Of a stretch of 64,000 nucleotides of DNA, positions 19,684 to 29,394 are shown piece by piece. Below the pieces are notes generated by a model, which did no database searches, was not told the DNA's origin, and saw nothing but the letters and a program-made list of their open reading frames with translations. The stretch spans positions 864,475 through 928,474 of the forward strand of contig CEFQ01000005.1 in the NCBI GenBank assembly GCA_900068845.1. Reading direction: 5' to 3'. Position numbers and translations under genes: made by a program. Source of the stretch: Enterobacter ludwigii. GTDB taxonomy: Bacteria > Pseudomonadota > Gammaproteobacteria > Enterobacterales > Enterobacteriaceae. Positions within the stretch are counted from its first letter, which is position 1. Each line of letters starts with the position of its first letter.

Positions 19684-20938
19684 TGCCGTTCTCCGCTGCC
19701 ATCGATTCCATAACCTGCGCTACGGTGTGAAAAGAGCCACACACCAGAATCACATCTTCGGGACGCGCCTGCTGACGCGCCGCTTGCCAGGCTGCATCAA
19801 CGTTGCTGTAAGCCACGCCGCCATCCACATGCGCCAGCAGCTCATCGGCTGAGGCACCGCGTGGGCCATCAAGCGGCGCGCAGTACCAGCGATCAACCTG
19901 TGGCGCCAGCGCCGCCAACGTGCCGGCGATATCTTTGTCGTGCAGCATGCCAACCACCGCATGCACTTCCCCGCTGAGCGCCTCTTCAGCCAGACGCGAA
20001 GCCAGATAGTAAGCGGCATGCGGATTGTGCGCCACATCAAGAATCACGCGCGGCGCTTCGCTGACGGTCTGGAAACGTCCCGGCAGAATAGCCAGCGGCA
20101 GATGCTGACGAATAATCGCTTCGCTTACCGTTAAACCTGACGCACGCAGCGCGATAAGTGCGGTTGCGGCATTGGGTAACGGCACCTGCGGCAGCGGTAA
20201 ATCACGCACTTCACCGTGCGCATCCTGCAACGTCCAGCTGGCGCCGGTTTGCTGCCATTGCCAGTCGCGATTGCGTTGCAGCAGCACGGCGCCCTTCTCA
20301 GCCGCGACCTGCGCGATGGTACCCGGCATGTCGGCTTCACCGACTACCGCCGGTTTACCTGCGCGGAACACGCCGGCTTTTTCCCGGCCGATGCTTTCAC
20401 GATCCGGACCGAGCCAATCGGTGTGATCCAGCGCAATGCTGGTGATCACCGCCACATCGGCATCGACAATATTGGTGGCATCAAGACGTCCGCCAAGGCC
20501 GACTTCCAGTATCACCACATCAAGATTGGCCGCGCGGAACAGATTGAAAGCCGACAAAGTGCCGAACTCAAAGTAGGTCAGTGAAATGTCATCGCGTCCG
20601 GCTTCAATCGCGGCAAAACTGGCGCTGTGCTGCGCCTCATCCAGTTCAGCGCCCTGCACGCGTACGCGCTCGGTGTAACGTACCAGATGCGGCGAGCTGT
20701 AGACGCCCACGCGATAGCCCGCAGCGATCAGCAACGTTTCCAGCGTGCGGCAGGTCGTGCCTTTGCCGTTAGTACCGGCGACGGTGAAGACAAAGGGAGC
20801 AGGTTTGAGCAGGTCGAGGCGAGCAGCGACGCGTTGAATACGATCCAGGCCTAATTCAATGGCCTGAGAATGCAGGTGTTCAAGATAATGAAGCCACGTG
20901 GCCAAAGGCGACGTGGCTTGAGGAAGAGAATTATCCAT
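19673..20938 (-). CDS. folC: bifunctional folylpolyglutamate/dihydrofolate synthase
   Basis: FolC (421 aa; E. coli 422) joins glutamate to dihydropteroate and adds further glutamates to folates, using ATP. It has the Mur-ligase type P-loop AGTNGKGTTC (54-63), GLGGRLDATNIVDAD, and SIALDHTDWLGPDRESIGRE. The reading frame continues 25 codons upstream, but that stretch lies partly in an ERIC repeat, and the ATG at 20938 (MDNSLPQATSPL) aligns with E. coli. It overlaps dedD by 11 bp and follows accD after an ERIC element, in the conserved accD-folC-dedD order. Confidence 0.97.
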   Translation of the reverse strand: MDNSLPQATSPLATWLHYLEHLHSQAIELGLDRIQRVAARLDLLKPAPFVFTVAGTNGKGTTCRTLETLLIAAGYRVGVYSSPHLVRYTERVRVQGAELDEAQHSASFAAIEAGRDDISLTYFEFGTLSAFNLFRAANLDVVILEVGLGGRLDATNIVDADVAVITSIALDHTDWLGPDRESIGREKAGVFRAGKPAVVGEADMPGTIAQVAAEKGAVLLQRNRDWQWQQTGASWTLQDAHGEVRDLPLPQVPLPNAATALIALRASGLTVSEAIIRQHLPLAILPGRFQTVSEAPRVILDVAHNPHAAYYLASRLAEEALSGEVHAVVGMLHDKDIAGTLAALAPQVDRWYCAPLDGPRGASADELLAHVDGGVAYSNVDAAWQAARQQARPEDVILVCGSFHTVAQVMESMAAENGSGK

Positions 20939-20961
20939 GTGTCCCGTTCTTAATAAATACA

Positions 20962-21073
20962 CATCATCCTTCAAGCTGCAGCGGCGTTGGCTGCGTTCAT
21001 TCACCCCGGTCACTTACCAAAGTCAGCTCCCGGGGATGCATTCACTTGCCGCCTTGCTGCAGCTCGAATGATG
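20962..21073. repeat. ERIC element between accD and folC
   Basis: The outer inverted arms CATCATCCTTCAAGCTGCAG (20962) and CTGCAGCTCGAATGATG (ending 21073) enclose the ERIC core GGTCACTTACCAAAGTCAGC followed by TCCCGGGGATG. It is 112 bp long, without coding function, and transcribed between the two genes. Confidence 0.8.
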
Positions 21074-21122
21074 TCGTGTAGACGGTGCATTGGAGGAAAG
21101 GAAGATTCCTTTCCGTTGCCTG

Positions 21123-22031
21123 TCAGGCTTCGTTGCTCTCCGGCTCAGCCACATCAGGCTGATTACCATCCTGCAGCGGTGCTGGCAGGTTCATCATTTT
21201 CGCCAGCAGACTTGCCAGCTTAAAGCGCATTTCCGGGCGACGGATAATCATGTCGATCGCGCCTTTCTCAATCAGGAACTCACTACGCTGGAAGCCCGGC
21301 GGCAGTTTTTCGCGCACGGTCTGCTCGATAACGCGTGGACCGGCAAAGCCGATCAGCGCTTTCGGTTCCGCCACGTTGAGGTCGCCCAACATCGCGAAGC
21401 TGGCTGACACGCCGCCCATGGTTGGGTCGGTCAGCACGGAGATGTACGGCAAGCCGCGCTCCTGCATTTTCGCCAGTGCCGCACTGGTTTTCGCCATTTG
21501 CATCAGCGACTGCAGCGCTTCCTGCATACGTGCACCGCCTGACGCGGAGAAGCAGATCAGTGGGCAGTTGTCTTCCAACGCCTGCTCAACGCCACGCACA
21601 AAGCGCGCGCCAACCACTGAACCCATTGAGCCGCCCATAAAGGAGAACTCAAAAGCCACAGCGACAATCGGCATACCGTGCAGCGTGCCTTTCATCGCCA
21701 CCAGCGCGTCTTTCTCGCCGGTGTCTTTCTGTGCGGCGACCAAACGGTCTTTATACTTCTTCGAGTCGCGGAACTTCAGCAGATCCTTTGGTTCCAGCTC
21801 GCTACCCAGCTCAACCAGCGAACCTTCATCCAGCATGCTATGCAAACGCTCACGGGCGTGCATGCGCATGTGATGGTCGCACTTCGGGCAGACTTCGAGG
21901 TTACGCTCCAGCTCGGCGCGGTACAGCACCTGTCCACAGCTATCGCACTTGGTCCACACCCCTTCCGGGATGCTGGCTTTGCGCGTTGGCGTGGCAGTGC
22001 TTTTATTCAGTATGCGTTCAATCCAGCTCAT
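21123..22031 (-). CDS. accD: acetyl-CoA carboxylase carboxyltransferase subunit beta
   Basis: AccD (302 aa) pairs with AccA to transfer carboxyl from biotin-AccB to acetyl-CoA, forming malonyl-CoA for fatty-acid synthesis. The N-terminal zinc ribbon has Cys29, Cys32, Cys48 and Cys51. The carboxyltransferase core contains [15 protein letters not shown] and [10 protein letters not shown], typical of the oxyanion-hole region. The C-terminus has a short acidic tail. The first ATG gives the family length. It stands alone upstream with a 132-bp gap to dedA that probably holds its promoter. Confidence 0.98.
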   Translation of the reverse strand: MSWIERILNKSTATPTRKASIPEGVWTKCDSCGQVLYRAELERNLEVCPKCDHHMRMHARERLHSMLDEGSLVELGSELEPKDLLKFRDSKKYKDRLVAAQKDTGEKDALVAMKGTLHGMPIVAVAFEFSFMGGSMGSVVGARFVRGVEQALEDNCPLICFSASGGARMQEALQSLMQMAKTSAALAKMQERGLPYISVLTDPTMGGVSASFAMLGDLNVAEPKALIGFAGPRVIEQTVREKLPPGFQRSEFLIEKGAIDMIIRRPEMRFKLASLLAKMMNLPAPLQDGNQPDVAEPESNEA

Positions 22032-22163
22032 TGATGACCTTTCTATTTAATGCTGACCTGGTCCAGTCTTCTCATTGCTGCTGAAATCACCTTCAGCAGG
22101 CCGTAAATGTCGCTCATTAAACCACAACCCGTTCACGCTGTGGATAAAAATCTGGTTACGAGC

Positions 22164-22817
22164 TTACTGTGACTTCTGCTGGCGGCGATGACGCCACACT
22201 TCAATTACGCCTGGCAGTATAGAAACAATGATGATGCCGACGATCAGCAGCTTCAGGTTCTCCTGCACAATCGGCAAGTCGCCAAACAGATAACCGGCGT
22301 AAGAGAACAGCAGCACCCACAGCAGTGCGCCCGTCACGTTAAAGAGCGCGAAGTGGCGATAAGACATATGTCCCATCCCTGCCACGAAGGGGGCAAAGGT
22401 TCGCACGATTGGTACAAAGCGCGCAAGTATAATGGTTTTGCCACCATGGCGGTCGTAGAACGCGTGGGTTTTATCGAGGTAACTGCGACGGAAAATTTTC
22501 GAGTTCGGATTACTGAACAGCTTCTCCCCGAACAAACGCCCAATGGTGTAGTTCACCGCATCCCCAAGGATGGCGGCAATCACTAACAGCGTCACCATCA
22601 GATGCACGTTGAGATCGTTACCCGGCAATGCCGCCAATGCACCGGCGACAAACAGCAGCGAATCACCTGGCAGGAACGGCGTCACCACTAAACCCGTTTC
22701 ACAGAACAGAATCAGGAACAGAATGGCGTAAATCCAGATGCCGTACTGCGCCACCAGCTCGGCTAAATGCACATCAATATGCAGAATAAAATCGATCAAA
22801 AAATGGATGAACTCCAT
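22164..22817 (-). CDS. dedA: DedA family inner-membrane protein
   Basis: This 217-aa DedA/SNARE-associated (VTT) family protein has several membrane segments and the family motifs [17 protein letters not shown] and [19 protein letters not shown]. DedA proteins are polytopic inner-membrane proteins implicated in lipid flipping and membrane homeostasis. The E. coli orthologue (219 aa) gave the family its name. It follows truA after 26 bp and likely belongs to the pdxB-usg-truA-dedA transcript. Confidence 0.95.
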   Translation of the reverse strand: MEFIHFLIDFILHIDVHLAELVAQYGIWIYAILFLILFCETGLVVTPFLPGDSLLFVAGALAALPGNDLNVHLMVTLLVIAAILGDAVNYTIGRLFGEKLFSNPNSKIFRRSYLDKTHAFYDRHGGKTIILARFVPIVRTFAPFVAGMGHMSYRHFALFNVTGALLWVLLFSYAGYLFGDLPIVQENLKLLIVGIIIVSILPGVIEVWRHRRQQKSQ

Positions 22818-22843
22818 ACGACTCCCGACATCCTAATTAACGG

Positions 22844-23650
22844 TTAATCCGCGAGGAACAACGGTCCCAACGCAGGCTGAGGTAAAGCAAAGTGGGATGG
22901 ATAATCCACCGCCACCAGATAAAGCCCCTCGGCTTTGGCGGTCGCCGCCGCCAGCTTACGATCTTTGGCCGCGAGCAGCGTCCCCATCCACTCTTCCGGC
23001 TGATTGCCCGTGCCGATTTCCATCAGGCTACCGACAATATTACGTACCATATGATGCACAAACGCGTTGGCTTTGATATCCACCACCACATACGGTCCAT
23101 GACGCGTGACGTTGAGATGCATCACGTTGCGCCACGGCGTACGTGACTGACACTGCACCGCGCGGAACGAGGTAAAGTCATTCTCGCCAATCAGCGCCTG
23201 CCCGGCGCGCTGCATCTTCTCCACATCCAGCGGATGATAATAATGGGTAATGCCATTCCCCAGAATTGCCGGACGCAGCCGGTGGTTGTAGATCACGTAG
23301 CGATAACGGCGCGCCGTGGCGCTAAAACGTGCATGGAACTCGTCCGGCACTGCTTTCACCCAACGCACCGCGATGTCATCGGGCAGATTGGCGTTAACGC
23401 CTAACGTCCAGGCCGCGTCGGCACGCGGCGAGGTGGTTTCAAAATGCACCACTTGCCCGGTGCCGTGCACGCCAGCATCGGTGCGGCCAGCACAGAACAC
23501 CACCACCGGGTGATCGGCGACCTTCGACAGCGCCTTCTCCAGCTTTTCCTGCACGCTGCGCACTTCATTTTGCCGCTGCCAGCCGTAATAACGGCTGCCA
23601 TCGTATTCAATACCCAACGCCAGCTTAAGCGTTTTACCTTCAGGCAACAT
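22844..23650 (-). CDS. truA: tRNA pseudouridine(38-40) synthase TruA
   Basis: TruA (268 aa) makes pseudouridine at positions 38-40 of the tRNA anticodon stem-loop. The catalytic Asp58 lies in [42 protein letters not shown] and [13 protein letters not shown] are family landmarks. The ATG overlaps the usg stop by one base (TAATG), implying coupled translation, as in E. coli. The frame is complete. Confidence 0.97.
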   Translation of the reverse strand: MLPEGKTLKLALGIEYDGSRYYGWQRQNEVRSVQEKLEKALSKVADHPVVVFCAGRTDAGVHGTGQVVHFETTSPRADAAWTLGVNANLPDDIAVRWVKAVPDEFHARFSATARRYRYVIYNHRLRPAILGNGITHYYHPLDVEKMQRAGQALIGENDFTSFRAVQCQSRTPWRNVMHLNVTRHGPYVVVDIKANAFVHHMVRNIVGSLMEIGTGNQPEEWMGTLLAAKDRKLAAATAKAEGLYLVAVDYPSHFALPQPALGPLFLAD

Positions 23651-24660
23651 TAATAGAAATACTCCTGCACCAGCTTCTCGGCGGTTTTGACTGCCATCAG
23701 TGCGCCGCCGAAACGGATGTTGTCTGCCACTGACCAGAACTGCAGCAGCTCAGGAATGCCGTAATCATTGCGCACGCAGCCAATGCTCAGTACTTCACTG
23801 CCGGAGGCATCGCCTACTTGAGTAGGATAATCACTCTCCTCGCTCAGATTGATATCACCAGAGCGACCCAGTTCATCGCGCGCTTCTTCAGCTGACAACG
23901 GACGCAGATTTTCCACATGCACGATCTGCGCATTACCATAGAACACCGGCGCTTGAACGCTGCTCACCGCAATCGGCAAACCTTCATCCTGTAGCACCTT
24001 ACGCACCTGCTCAACTACGCGGCGCTCACTCTCAACGCTGCCATTGCTGTCAGCCAGCAGCGGCAGAATGTTGAACGCCAGCTGGCGGCCAAAATAGTGC
24101 TGTTCAGCAGGCACGCCGTTCAACAAACGCGCACTTTCACCGGCTAAACCGTCCACCGCGGCTTTACCGTGGCTGGAGGCCGCAATCAGGTTGGTCACCT
24201 GCAAACGGCTCAGGCCAGCCAGATCCACCAGCGGTTTGATCGCGCACAACAGTTGACTCACCAGGCTGTCGGCCACGGTGATAATGTTGCGATTACGGTA
24301 ATCCGCCAGCACTTGCGGATTCACATCTGGCACCACCAGCGGCACGTCCGGTTCAAGCGCGAACAGATCGCTGCTATCAATCACCAGACAACCCTGGCTC
24401 GCGGCTTCTTCGGCATAGCGCGCCGAGGCTTCACGTCCGGCGGTGAAAAACGCTAACTGCACCTGCGTCCAGTCAAACTCGGCCGCATCCTGCACCAGCA
24501 CGGTACGTCCCTCAAAACGTTTGTTCTCACCGGCACCGTTTTCACTCGCCAGCAGATAAAACTCACCAACCGGGAACTGGCGTTCAGCCAGCAGTTCCAG
24601 TACAGCGTTCCCTACTGCGCCTGTTGCGCCCAGTAGCGCGATATTCCAGCCGTCAGACAT
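23650..24660 (-). CDS. usg: Usg, aspartate-semialdehyde dehydrogenase-like protein
   Basis: Usg (336 aa) is an aspartate-semialdehyde dehydrogenase paralogue of unknown function located between pdxB and truA. The N-terminal NADP-binding motif [17 protein letters not shown] and the C-terminal ASADH dimerisation domain are present. The usual catalytic N-C-x-T motif is not visible: the matching region reads [11 protein letters not shown]. True ASADH activity is therefore doubtful. The truA start overlaps its stop by one base. It lies 101 bp downstream of pdxB. Confidence 0.92.
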   Translation of the reverse strand: MSDGWNIALLGATGAVGNAVLELLAERQFPVGEFYLLASENGAGENKRFEGRTVLVQDAAEFDWTQVQLAFFTAGREASARYAEEAASQGCLVIDSSDLFALEPDVPLVVPDVNPQVLADYRNRNIITVADSLVSQLLCAIKPLVDLAGLSRLQVTNLIAASSHGKAAVDGLAGESARLLNGVPAEQHYFGRQLAFNILPLLADSNGSVESERRVVEQVRKVLQDEGLPIAVSSVQAPVFYGNAQIVHVENLRPLSAEEARDELGRSGDINLSEESDYPTQVGDASGSEVLSIGCVRNDYGIPELLQFWSVADNIRFGGALMAVKTAEKLVQEYFY

Positions 24661-24761
24661 GTTGGTTTACTCCAGACAATGACACAAAAACAGAAGGCGG
24701 TGTTTTCACCGCCCGAGATTTAGGATTTATCCCCGCACTATTGCAGGTGATTGAATTAACT

Positions 24762-25886
24762 TTACAAACTGGCACGGAAGCCGAGTTGATTCAGCATCGC
24801 CACCGTCTCAGCATCATCGCAGTTCACTTGCAGCGATGACCATTCGCGACGCTCTTCATATTGTTTGCGCAGACGATCAAACTCGCCCGGTTTTGCCGCC
24901 ACCTTGCGCAGTGGCGCATCGTCGCGGCGCACATCATACACCAGATGCACTAAGCGTTTTAGCGTTGGCTGATCGAGTTTGCCGCGCAGGGTGATAGAAC
25001 CAAATTCGGGCGCAGGTAACAGGCTTTCCAGTGCGACCTGCTGTGGCTGACCGATAAAATCGCACCAGGCTTCAAACACTTGGGTGGTACCGCGCGCTTT
25101 GCCTTCCAGCGTGTAACCCGCGATGTGCGCAGTGGCGATATCCACCTTATCCAGCAGATCGAGCGACAGGTCCGGTTCCGGCTCCCACACATCCAGCACC
25201 ACGCTGAGATCGTGGCGCATCTTCAACACTTCCAGCAGCGCAGCGTTATCCACCACCGCACCGCGGCAGGCGTTGATCAAAATAGTGTTGGGTTTAAGCG
25301 CCATCAGCAGCGCCGCATCGGCCAGATGCCAGCTTTTATACCGGCCCTCTTTAAACAGCGGCGTGTGGAAGGTCAGGATGTCGGCCTGCGCCACCAGATC
25401 ATCCAGTGAATGGAAGGTTTCCTGATCGCCACGATCGGCGCGCGGCGGATCGCACAGCAGCGTTTTCACGCCCCACGCTTCTAAACGCTTCTGCAGGCGG
25501 CCGCCCACATTGCCTACGCCAACAATGCCCACCGTGCGATCGCGCAGTTCAAAACCATCGCGCTCTGCCAGCAGCAGCAGCGAGGAGAACACATATTCCA
25601 CTACCGCAATAGCGTTACAGCCCGGCGCTGCCGAGAAGCTGATGCCCGCCGCCGCCAGCGACGCATCATCGATATGATCAGTACCCGCTGTCGCAGTGCC
25701 GACAAACTTCACCGGCGTACCGGCCAGCAGCGCCGCATTCACCTTGGTAACGGAACGTACCATCAAGCCGCTGGCATCCCGCAGCTCTGCTTCCGGCAAC
25801 GGGCGTCCTGGTACCGCCAACACATCACCGGTGCGGCTGAACAGTTCATGGGCATAGGGCATATTTTCATCGACGAGAATTTTCAC
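24762..25886 (-). CDS. pdxB: erythronate-4-phosphate dehydrogenase
   Basis: PdxB (374 aa) oxidises 4-phosphoerythronate in the DXP-dependent pyridoxal phosphate pathway. It is a D-2-hydroxyacid dehydrogenase with the NAD motif [27 protein letters not shown] around the catalytic Arg, the VLDVWEPEP Glu, and the catalytic His in [18 protein letters not shown]-terminal PdxB-specific dimerisation domain follows. The start is GTG at 25886. E. coli is recalled as ATG with the same [12 protein letters not shown]. It is first in the pdxB-usg-truA-dedA series. Confidence 0.97.
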   Translation of the reverse strand: MKILVDENMPYAHELFSRTGDVLAVPGRPLPEAELRDASGLMVRSVTKVNAALLAGTPVKFVGTATAGTDHIDDASLAAAGISFSAAPGCNAIAVVEYVFSSLLLLAERDGFELRDRTVGIVGVGNVGGRLQKRLEAWGVKTLLCDPPRADRGDQETFHSLDDLVAQADILTFHTPLFKEGRYKSWHLADAALLMALKPNTILINACRGAVVDNAALLEVLKMRHDLSVVLDVWEPEPDLSLDLLDKVDIATAHIAGYTLEGKARGTTQVFEAWCDFIGQPQQVALESLLPAPEFGSITLRGKLDQPTLKRLVHLVYDVRRDDAPLRKVAAKPGEFDRLRKQYEERREWSSLQVNCDDAETVAMLNQLGFRASL

Positions 25887-25944
25887 TGCGGCGGTCCTGT
25901 CTGGTTGAAATCAACGGGGGCATATTTTGGCATAAAGCCGGGGA

Positions 25945-26724
25945 TTAACCTAACCGACTGCGATAGCGATCGGGCGTGGTCCCGGCCTGCTGCTGGAACA
26001 TCACAATCAGCGCCGATGCCGAACTGTAACCCAACTCATGGGCGATGCCCTGCACGCTGCAACCCTGCTCCAATAATGCGATAGCGCGCAGAAAGCGTAA
26101 ACGTTGCCGCCACTCGCTAAAAGACATATTCAACTGCTGCTGACAGCGTCGCGCCAGCGTACGCTCAGTGGTGAACACCCGCTTCGCCCATTGTGCCAGC
26201 GTGGTGTTATCGCCGGGATGCGCTTCGAGGGCGCGCAGAATCGGCGCGAGAAATTTGTCGTCCGACATCGGCAAATAGCTGTTGTGCACTGGGGCTAGCC
26301 GCAGGCGATCAACCAACACTTCGCACAGCCGCCAGTCGGCCTGCGTCTGCGGCTGCGCCAGTTCACGGCGGGCAAAGTCATTCATGATGGCGTGCCCGAT
26401 GGCATCGACATGTAATAAACAGGCTTTATCGGGCAGGCCCGCACAGCGATCGGCGGCAAGATTGAAAGTACGGAAGCGCGCATCGTTGTGGTTATAACTG
26501 CTGTGACGATGCCCGGCCGGGATCCAGATCGGAATATCGGCGGGCGTCAGCAGACGTTCGCCTTCCACTTCCATCTCCAGCACGTGACGGGTGACGAAGA
26601 TCACCTGCCCCCAATCATGCGCGTGCGCGAGATATTCGGTTTTGGCGTTGACCTCGTCGTAACGCATGAAGTAGCACAATAAGGGCGCATCAATAGGCGG
26701 CTGGTATTCGACTTGAAGATTCAT
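25945..26724 (-). CDS. AraC-family transcriptional regulator
   Basis: The 259-aa protein has an N-terminal cupin-type sensing domain (about 10-120, with HAHDWGQVIFV and PIWIPAGHRHSSYNH) and a C-terminal AraC double helix-turn-helix (about 165-257). The second motif includes GIAHELGYSSASALIVMFQQ and PDRYRSRLG. It is divergent from an EamA exporter gene with a 94-bp gap, so it most likely controls that exporter in response to an unknown small ligand. This pair is not between pdxB and flk in E. coli. No specific orthologue is claimed. Confidence 0.85.
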   Translation of the reverse strand: MNLQVEYQPPIDAPLLCYFMRYDEVNAKTEYLAHAHDWGQVIFVTRHVLEMEVEGERLLTPADIPIWIPAGHRHSSYNHNDARFRTFNLAADRCAGLPDKACLLHVDAIGHAIMNDFARRELAQPQTQADWRLCEVLVDRLRLAPVHNSYLPMSDDKFLAPILRALEAHPGDNTTLAQWAKRVFTTERTLARRCQQQLNMSFSEWRQRLRFLRAIALLEQGCSVQGIAHELGYSSASALIVMFQQQAGTTPDRYRSRLG

Positions 26725-26818
26725 TCTGTCCGGTCACTAACGAATATTGTCCGATTTTAACTATCTACTTTAAACCGGTCAAACGTAAACTATTCGCGAT
26801 TATTTGAGGAGCTGTATC

Positions 26819-27724
26819 ATGAATTTACTGTTTCCGCTGATCGCGGTGCTGATTTGGTCGATCAACACTATCGTCAGCAAACTCTCGGCGGGAAGTATCG
26901 ATCCTGCGGCGATCTCCTTTTATCGCTGGCTACTGGCGCTGGTGGTGCTGGCACCGTTCTGCCTACCAGGCGTGTGGCGTCATCGTCACACCATTAAAAC
27001 GAACGGCTGGCGGCTGCTGATTCTCGGCTTGCTCGGCATGGTGCTGTATCAAAGCCTTGCCTATTACGCGGCGCACAGCGTTTCCGCAGTGATGATGGGT
27101 ATCCTCGGCGCGACCATTCCGCTGCTGACCATTCTGCTCAGCCTTATTGTGCTGCGCCTCGCGCCAACACGCGGCATCCTGATTGGCGGCGCGCTGTCGT
27201 TCGCCGGTTTGGTATGGCTGGTGAGCGAAGGCAACCCGGCGCAGTTGCTGAACCAACGCCTTGGCAATGGCGAATTGATGATGCTGGCGGCATCAACTTC
27301 TTACGCCTTGTACGGCGTGCTGACCAAGCGCTGGGCAATTCCGCTGCCGACCTGGCAAAGCCTGTATGTGCAGATTTTCTTTGGCGTGCTGCTGTTGCTG
27401 CCCGGCTTCCTGCGCGCACCGGATGTCACGTTGAACCTGCACAATCTGCCGCTGGTGCTGTATGCCGGACTGTTTGCGTCGATTATTGCGCCGTTTCTGT
27501 GGATCCTTGGCGTGCAGCGCTTGGGTGCCAGCACCACCAGCATCTTTATGAATTTCGTACCGGCATTTACTGCCATTATTGCCGTGATGTTCCTACATGA
27601 GCAGTTGCATGCCTATCACTGGATTGGTGGCGGCATGACGTTAGTCGGCGTTATTCTGGCGCAACGTCTGAAAACCCCGTTACGCAAGCCGCGCAATGTC
27701 ACCCTTCCCGATCCCGCTGCCTGA
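26819..27724 (+). CDS. EamA/DMT-family exporter
   Basis: This 301-aa protein has ten predicted transmembrane segments in two EamA repeats, typical of drug/metabolite transporters that export amino acids or other metabolites. The first helix reads FPLIAVLIWSINTIVSKLSAG, and the second repeat contains GASTTSIFMNFVPAFTAII. The substrate is unknown. A TTG five codons upstream is in frame, but the ATG at 26819 follows GAGGAG at the right distance. It is divergent from the AraC regulator and ends at a clear terminator before flk. Confidence 0.85.
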   Translation: MNLLFPLIAVLIWSINTIVSKLSAGSIDPAAISFYRWLLALVVLAPFCLPGVWRHRHTIKTNGWRLLILGLLGMVLYQSLAYYAAHSVSAVMMGILGATIPLLTILLSLIVLRLAPTRGILIGGALSFAGLVWLVSEGNPAQLLNQRLGNGELMMLAASTSYALYGVLTKRWAIPLPTWQSLYVQIFFGVLLLLPGFLRAPDVTLNLHNLPLVLYAGLFASIIAPFLWILGVQRLGASTTSIFMNFVPAFTAIIAVMFLHEQLHAYHWIGGGMTLVGVILAQRLKTPLRKPRNVTLPDPAA

Positions 27725-27746
27725 GTTTATTCTCCGGAAAGGCCGC

Positions 27747-27774
27747 AGCCCCCGTGGATTTCCTGGGGGCTTTT
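27747..27774 (+). terminator. terminator after the EamA gene
   Basis: A 7-bp stem AGCCCCC/GGGGGCT (27747-27753 with 27765-27771) with an 11-base loop is followed by TTTT. It separates the exporter gene from flk. Confidence 0.75.
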
Positions 27775-27836
27775 GCTATCATGTGGCCTCTTTTTTCCGG
27801 CGCACCCGGATCTGACCCGTTTTCAAGGATTCCGCC

Positions 27837-28868
27837 ATGCAACCTCTCAGCGGTCCCGGTGTGCCCGCGGGCGATCGTTCCCCTTTATCTCAGGCAACTG
27901 GCCCGACGCGTCCTGGTGGTCCAGTTGGTGAGCAGCCGCTATCGCCTGCCCAGCGCACCACGCTGGAACGTCTGATTGTACGCATCATGTCGTTAAGTAC
28001 CCTGAAAGCGCCCGAACTGTGGGCTGGCGTGCGTCATGAAGTCGGTGTGAAAAGTGAAGCTGAGCTGCAATCGCGCCACTTCCCGGCGGCGGAACAGCAT
28101 CTCAATGGTCGCTTAACCCAGGTGCAAAACAGTCTCGCCACGCGCCAGTTGCTGCAACAGCTGCTGGAGAAACTGCCGCAGGGCAATAATCGCCAGGCGG
28201 TGAGTGATTTTATTCGTCAGCAGTTTAACCAAACGGTGTTGAGCGCGTTGTCACAGGATCAGCTGCGTCAGGTGCTGACGATGCTGCAGAACGGCCAGAT
28301 AGCGATCCCGCAGCCGCAGCAAACGCGCGTTTCCGATCGCAGTTTGTTGCCGGCAGAGCAGCAATCGCTCAACCAGCAGGTCACGCGGCTTGCTGCCACC
28401 ACCGGTGAATCCCCAGTGAAACTGCTGACTGATACGCTGAAGCTGGTGAACCTGAAAAGTGGCGATCCAATTCCCTCACGCCACTTCCCGCTGCTGACGC
28501 AATATTTGCAGGTTCGTCAGACGTTGGGCCAACACAGCGCGCCAACTTTGCAAATGCTGGAAAACTCGCTGAAGCAGCCACTTACGCATGATGAGCAGCG
28601 ACTGCTGGAAGATTACAGCCAACAGCGCTTCCAGGCGCTGCCGAATACGGTGCTGACGCCCGCGCAGACGCAGGATCTGCTGAATCTGCTGTTTAGCCGC
28701 CGTGCCGAGAAATTGCACGAACAGCCGCTGGCGGAGAGTGCAATTCGCCCGCAGCCGATTTGGTCGCCGTTTATTCAGATGCTGCCGCCGCCGCTGGCTC
28801 AGCGCCCGGCACTGACGCTGATAGGCGCGCTTTTCGTGTTCATCTTCCTGCTGTGGCTGTTTATCTAA
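27837..28868 (+). CDS. flk: Flk/RflH-type flagellar regulator
   Basis: The 343-aa protein resembles Flk (RflH). It has a long cytoplasmic Gln-rich part and a single C-terminal transmembrane anchor, LTLIGALFVFIFLLWLFI. In Salmonella Flk prevents premature secretion through the flagellar export gate before rod and P-ring assembly. Landmarks are LKAPELWAGVRHEVGVKSEAE and FPLLTQYLQVRQ. It follows pdxB in E. coli; here an AraC/EamA pair intervenes. The 3' end overlaps the convergent rhodanese gene by 4 bp. The family is poorly conserved, which limits certainty to the name. Confidence 0.85.
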   Translation: MQPLSGPGVPAGDRSPLSQATGPTRPGGPVGEQPLSPAQRTTLERLIVRIMSLSTLKAPELWAGVRHEVGVKSEAELQSRHFPAAEQHLNGRLTQVQNSLATRQLLQQLLEKLPQGNNRQAVSDFIRQQFNQTVLSALSQDQLRQVLTMLQNGQIAIPQPQQTRVSDRSLLPAEQQSLNQQVTRLAATTGESPVKLLTDTLKLVNLKSGDPIPSRHFPLLTQYLQVRQTLGQHSAPTLQMLENSLKQPLTHDEQRLLEDYSQQRFQALPNTVLTPAQTQDLLNLLFSRRAEKLHEQPLAESAIRPQPIWSPFIQMLPPPLAQRPALTLIGALFVFIFLLWLFI

Positions 28869-29308
28869 CAGCCGCAGTGTGCAGCGGGCGTGCCGAGTGG
28901 CCATTCACCCGCTGCCGCGCCCCACGCCATTGGATGACCATCGCGCTTCCAGAAATCCAGTCCGCCAATTAACTCCTTCACCTGAAACCCCAGCGACGCC
29001 AGTTTGAGCGCGGCTTTGGTTGAACCGTTACAGCCGATGCCGTCGCAATAGGTGATGTAAACGTTGCGGCGATCGAGATGTGCAGTGGATTCCACATTCA
29101 TGCTGCGATGGGGAAATGAGAGGGCACCGCAGATATGTCCGGCCTGATAATCCTCTTCAGAACGTGCATCGATCACCGTAATCGCCGAGACTCCCTGCGC
29201 CAGATCTGCCGCGAGATCCCACGCATCGGTGTAGTAGGTCAGTTTATGTTGCAGATAAGCCAGGCTTTCGCTGGCACAGGCTGGGGCAAATTTTAACACC
29301 GCTGACAT
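28865..29308 (-). CDS. rhodanese-like domain protein
   Basis: This 147-aa protein is a single rhodanese domain (about 30-130): TVIDARSEEDYQAGHICGAL carries the conserved Asp/Arg turn, and the active-site loop YCDGIGCNGSTKAA holds the likely catalytic Cys. Such domains carry sulfur as persulfide, although the donor and acceptor here are unknown. The C-terminus HCGC has an additional Cys pair. It is divergent from a MocR-type regulator (86-bp gap) that probably controls it. Not present at this position in E. coli. Confidence 0.82.
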   Translation of the reverse strand: MSAVLKFAPACASESLAYLQHKLTYYTDAWDLAADLAQGVSAITVIDARSEEDYQAGHICGALSFPHRSMNVESTAHLDRRNVYITYCDGIGCNGSTKAALKLASLGFQVKELIGGLDFWKRDGHPMAWGAAAGEWPLGTPAAHCGC

Positions 29309-29394
29309 CGTATTCTCCTGTTGTGATTTCCCCCAAGTTTACGGCAAAGTGGTCTGCATGCTGATACCACTTTCCATCGAGTAATAAGACCAAT

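Noticed and set aside
23650..24660. usg as a true aspartate-semialdehyde dehydrogenase
   Set aside because: The N-C-x-T catalytic motif is not visible and the gene lies in the pdxB-usg-truA order of the uncharacterised paralogue.
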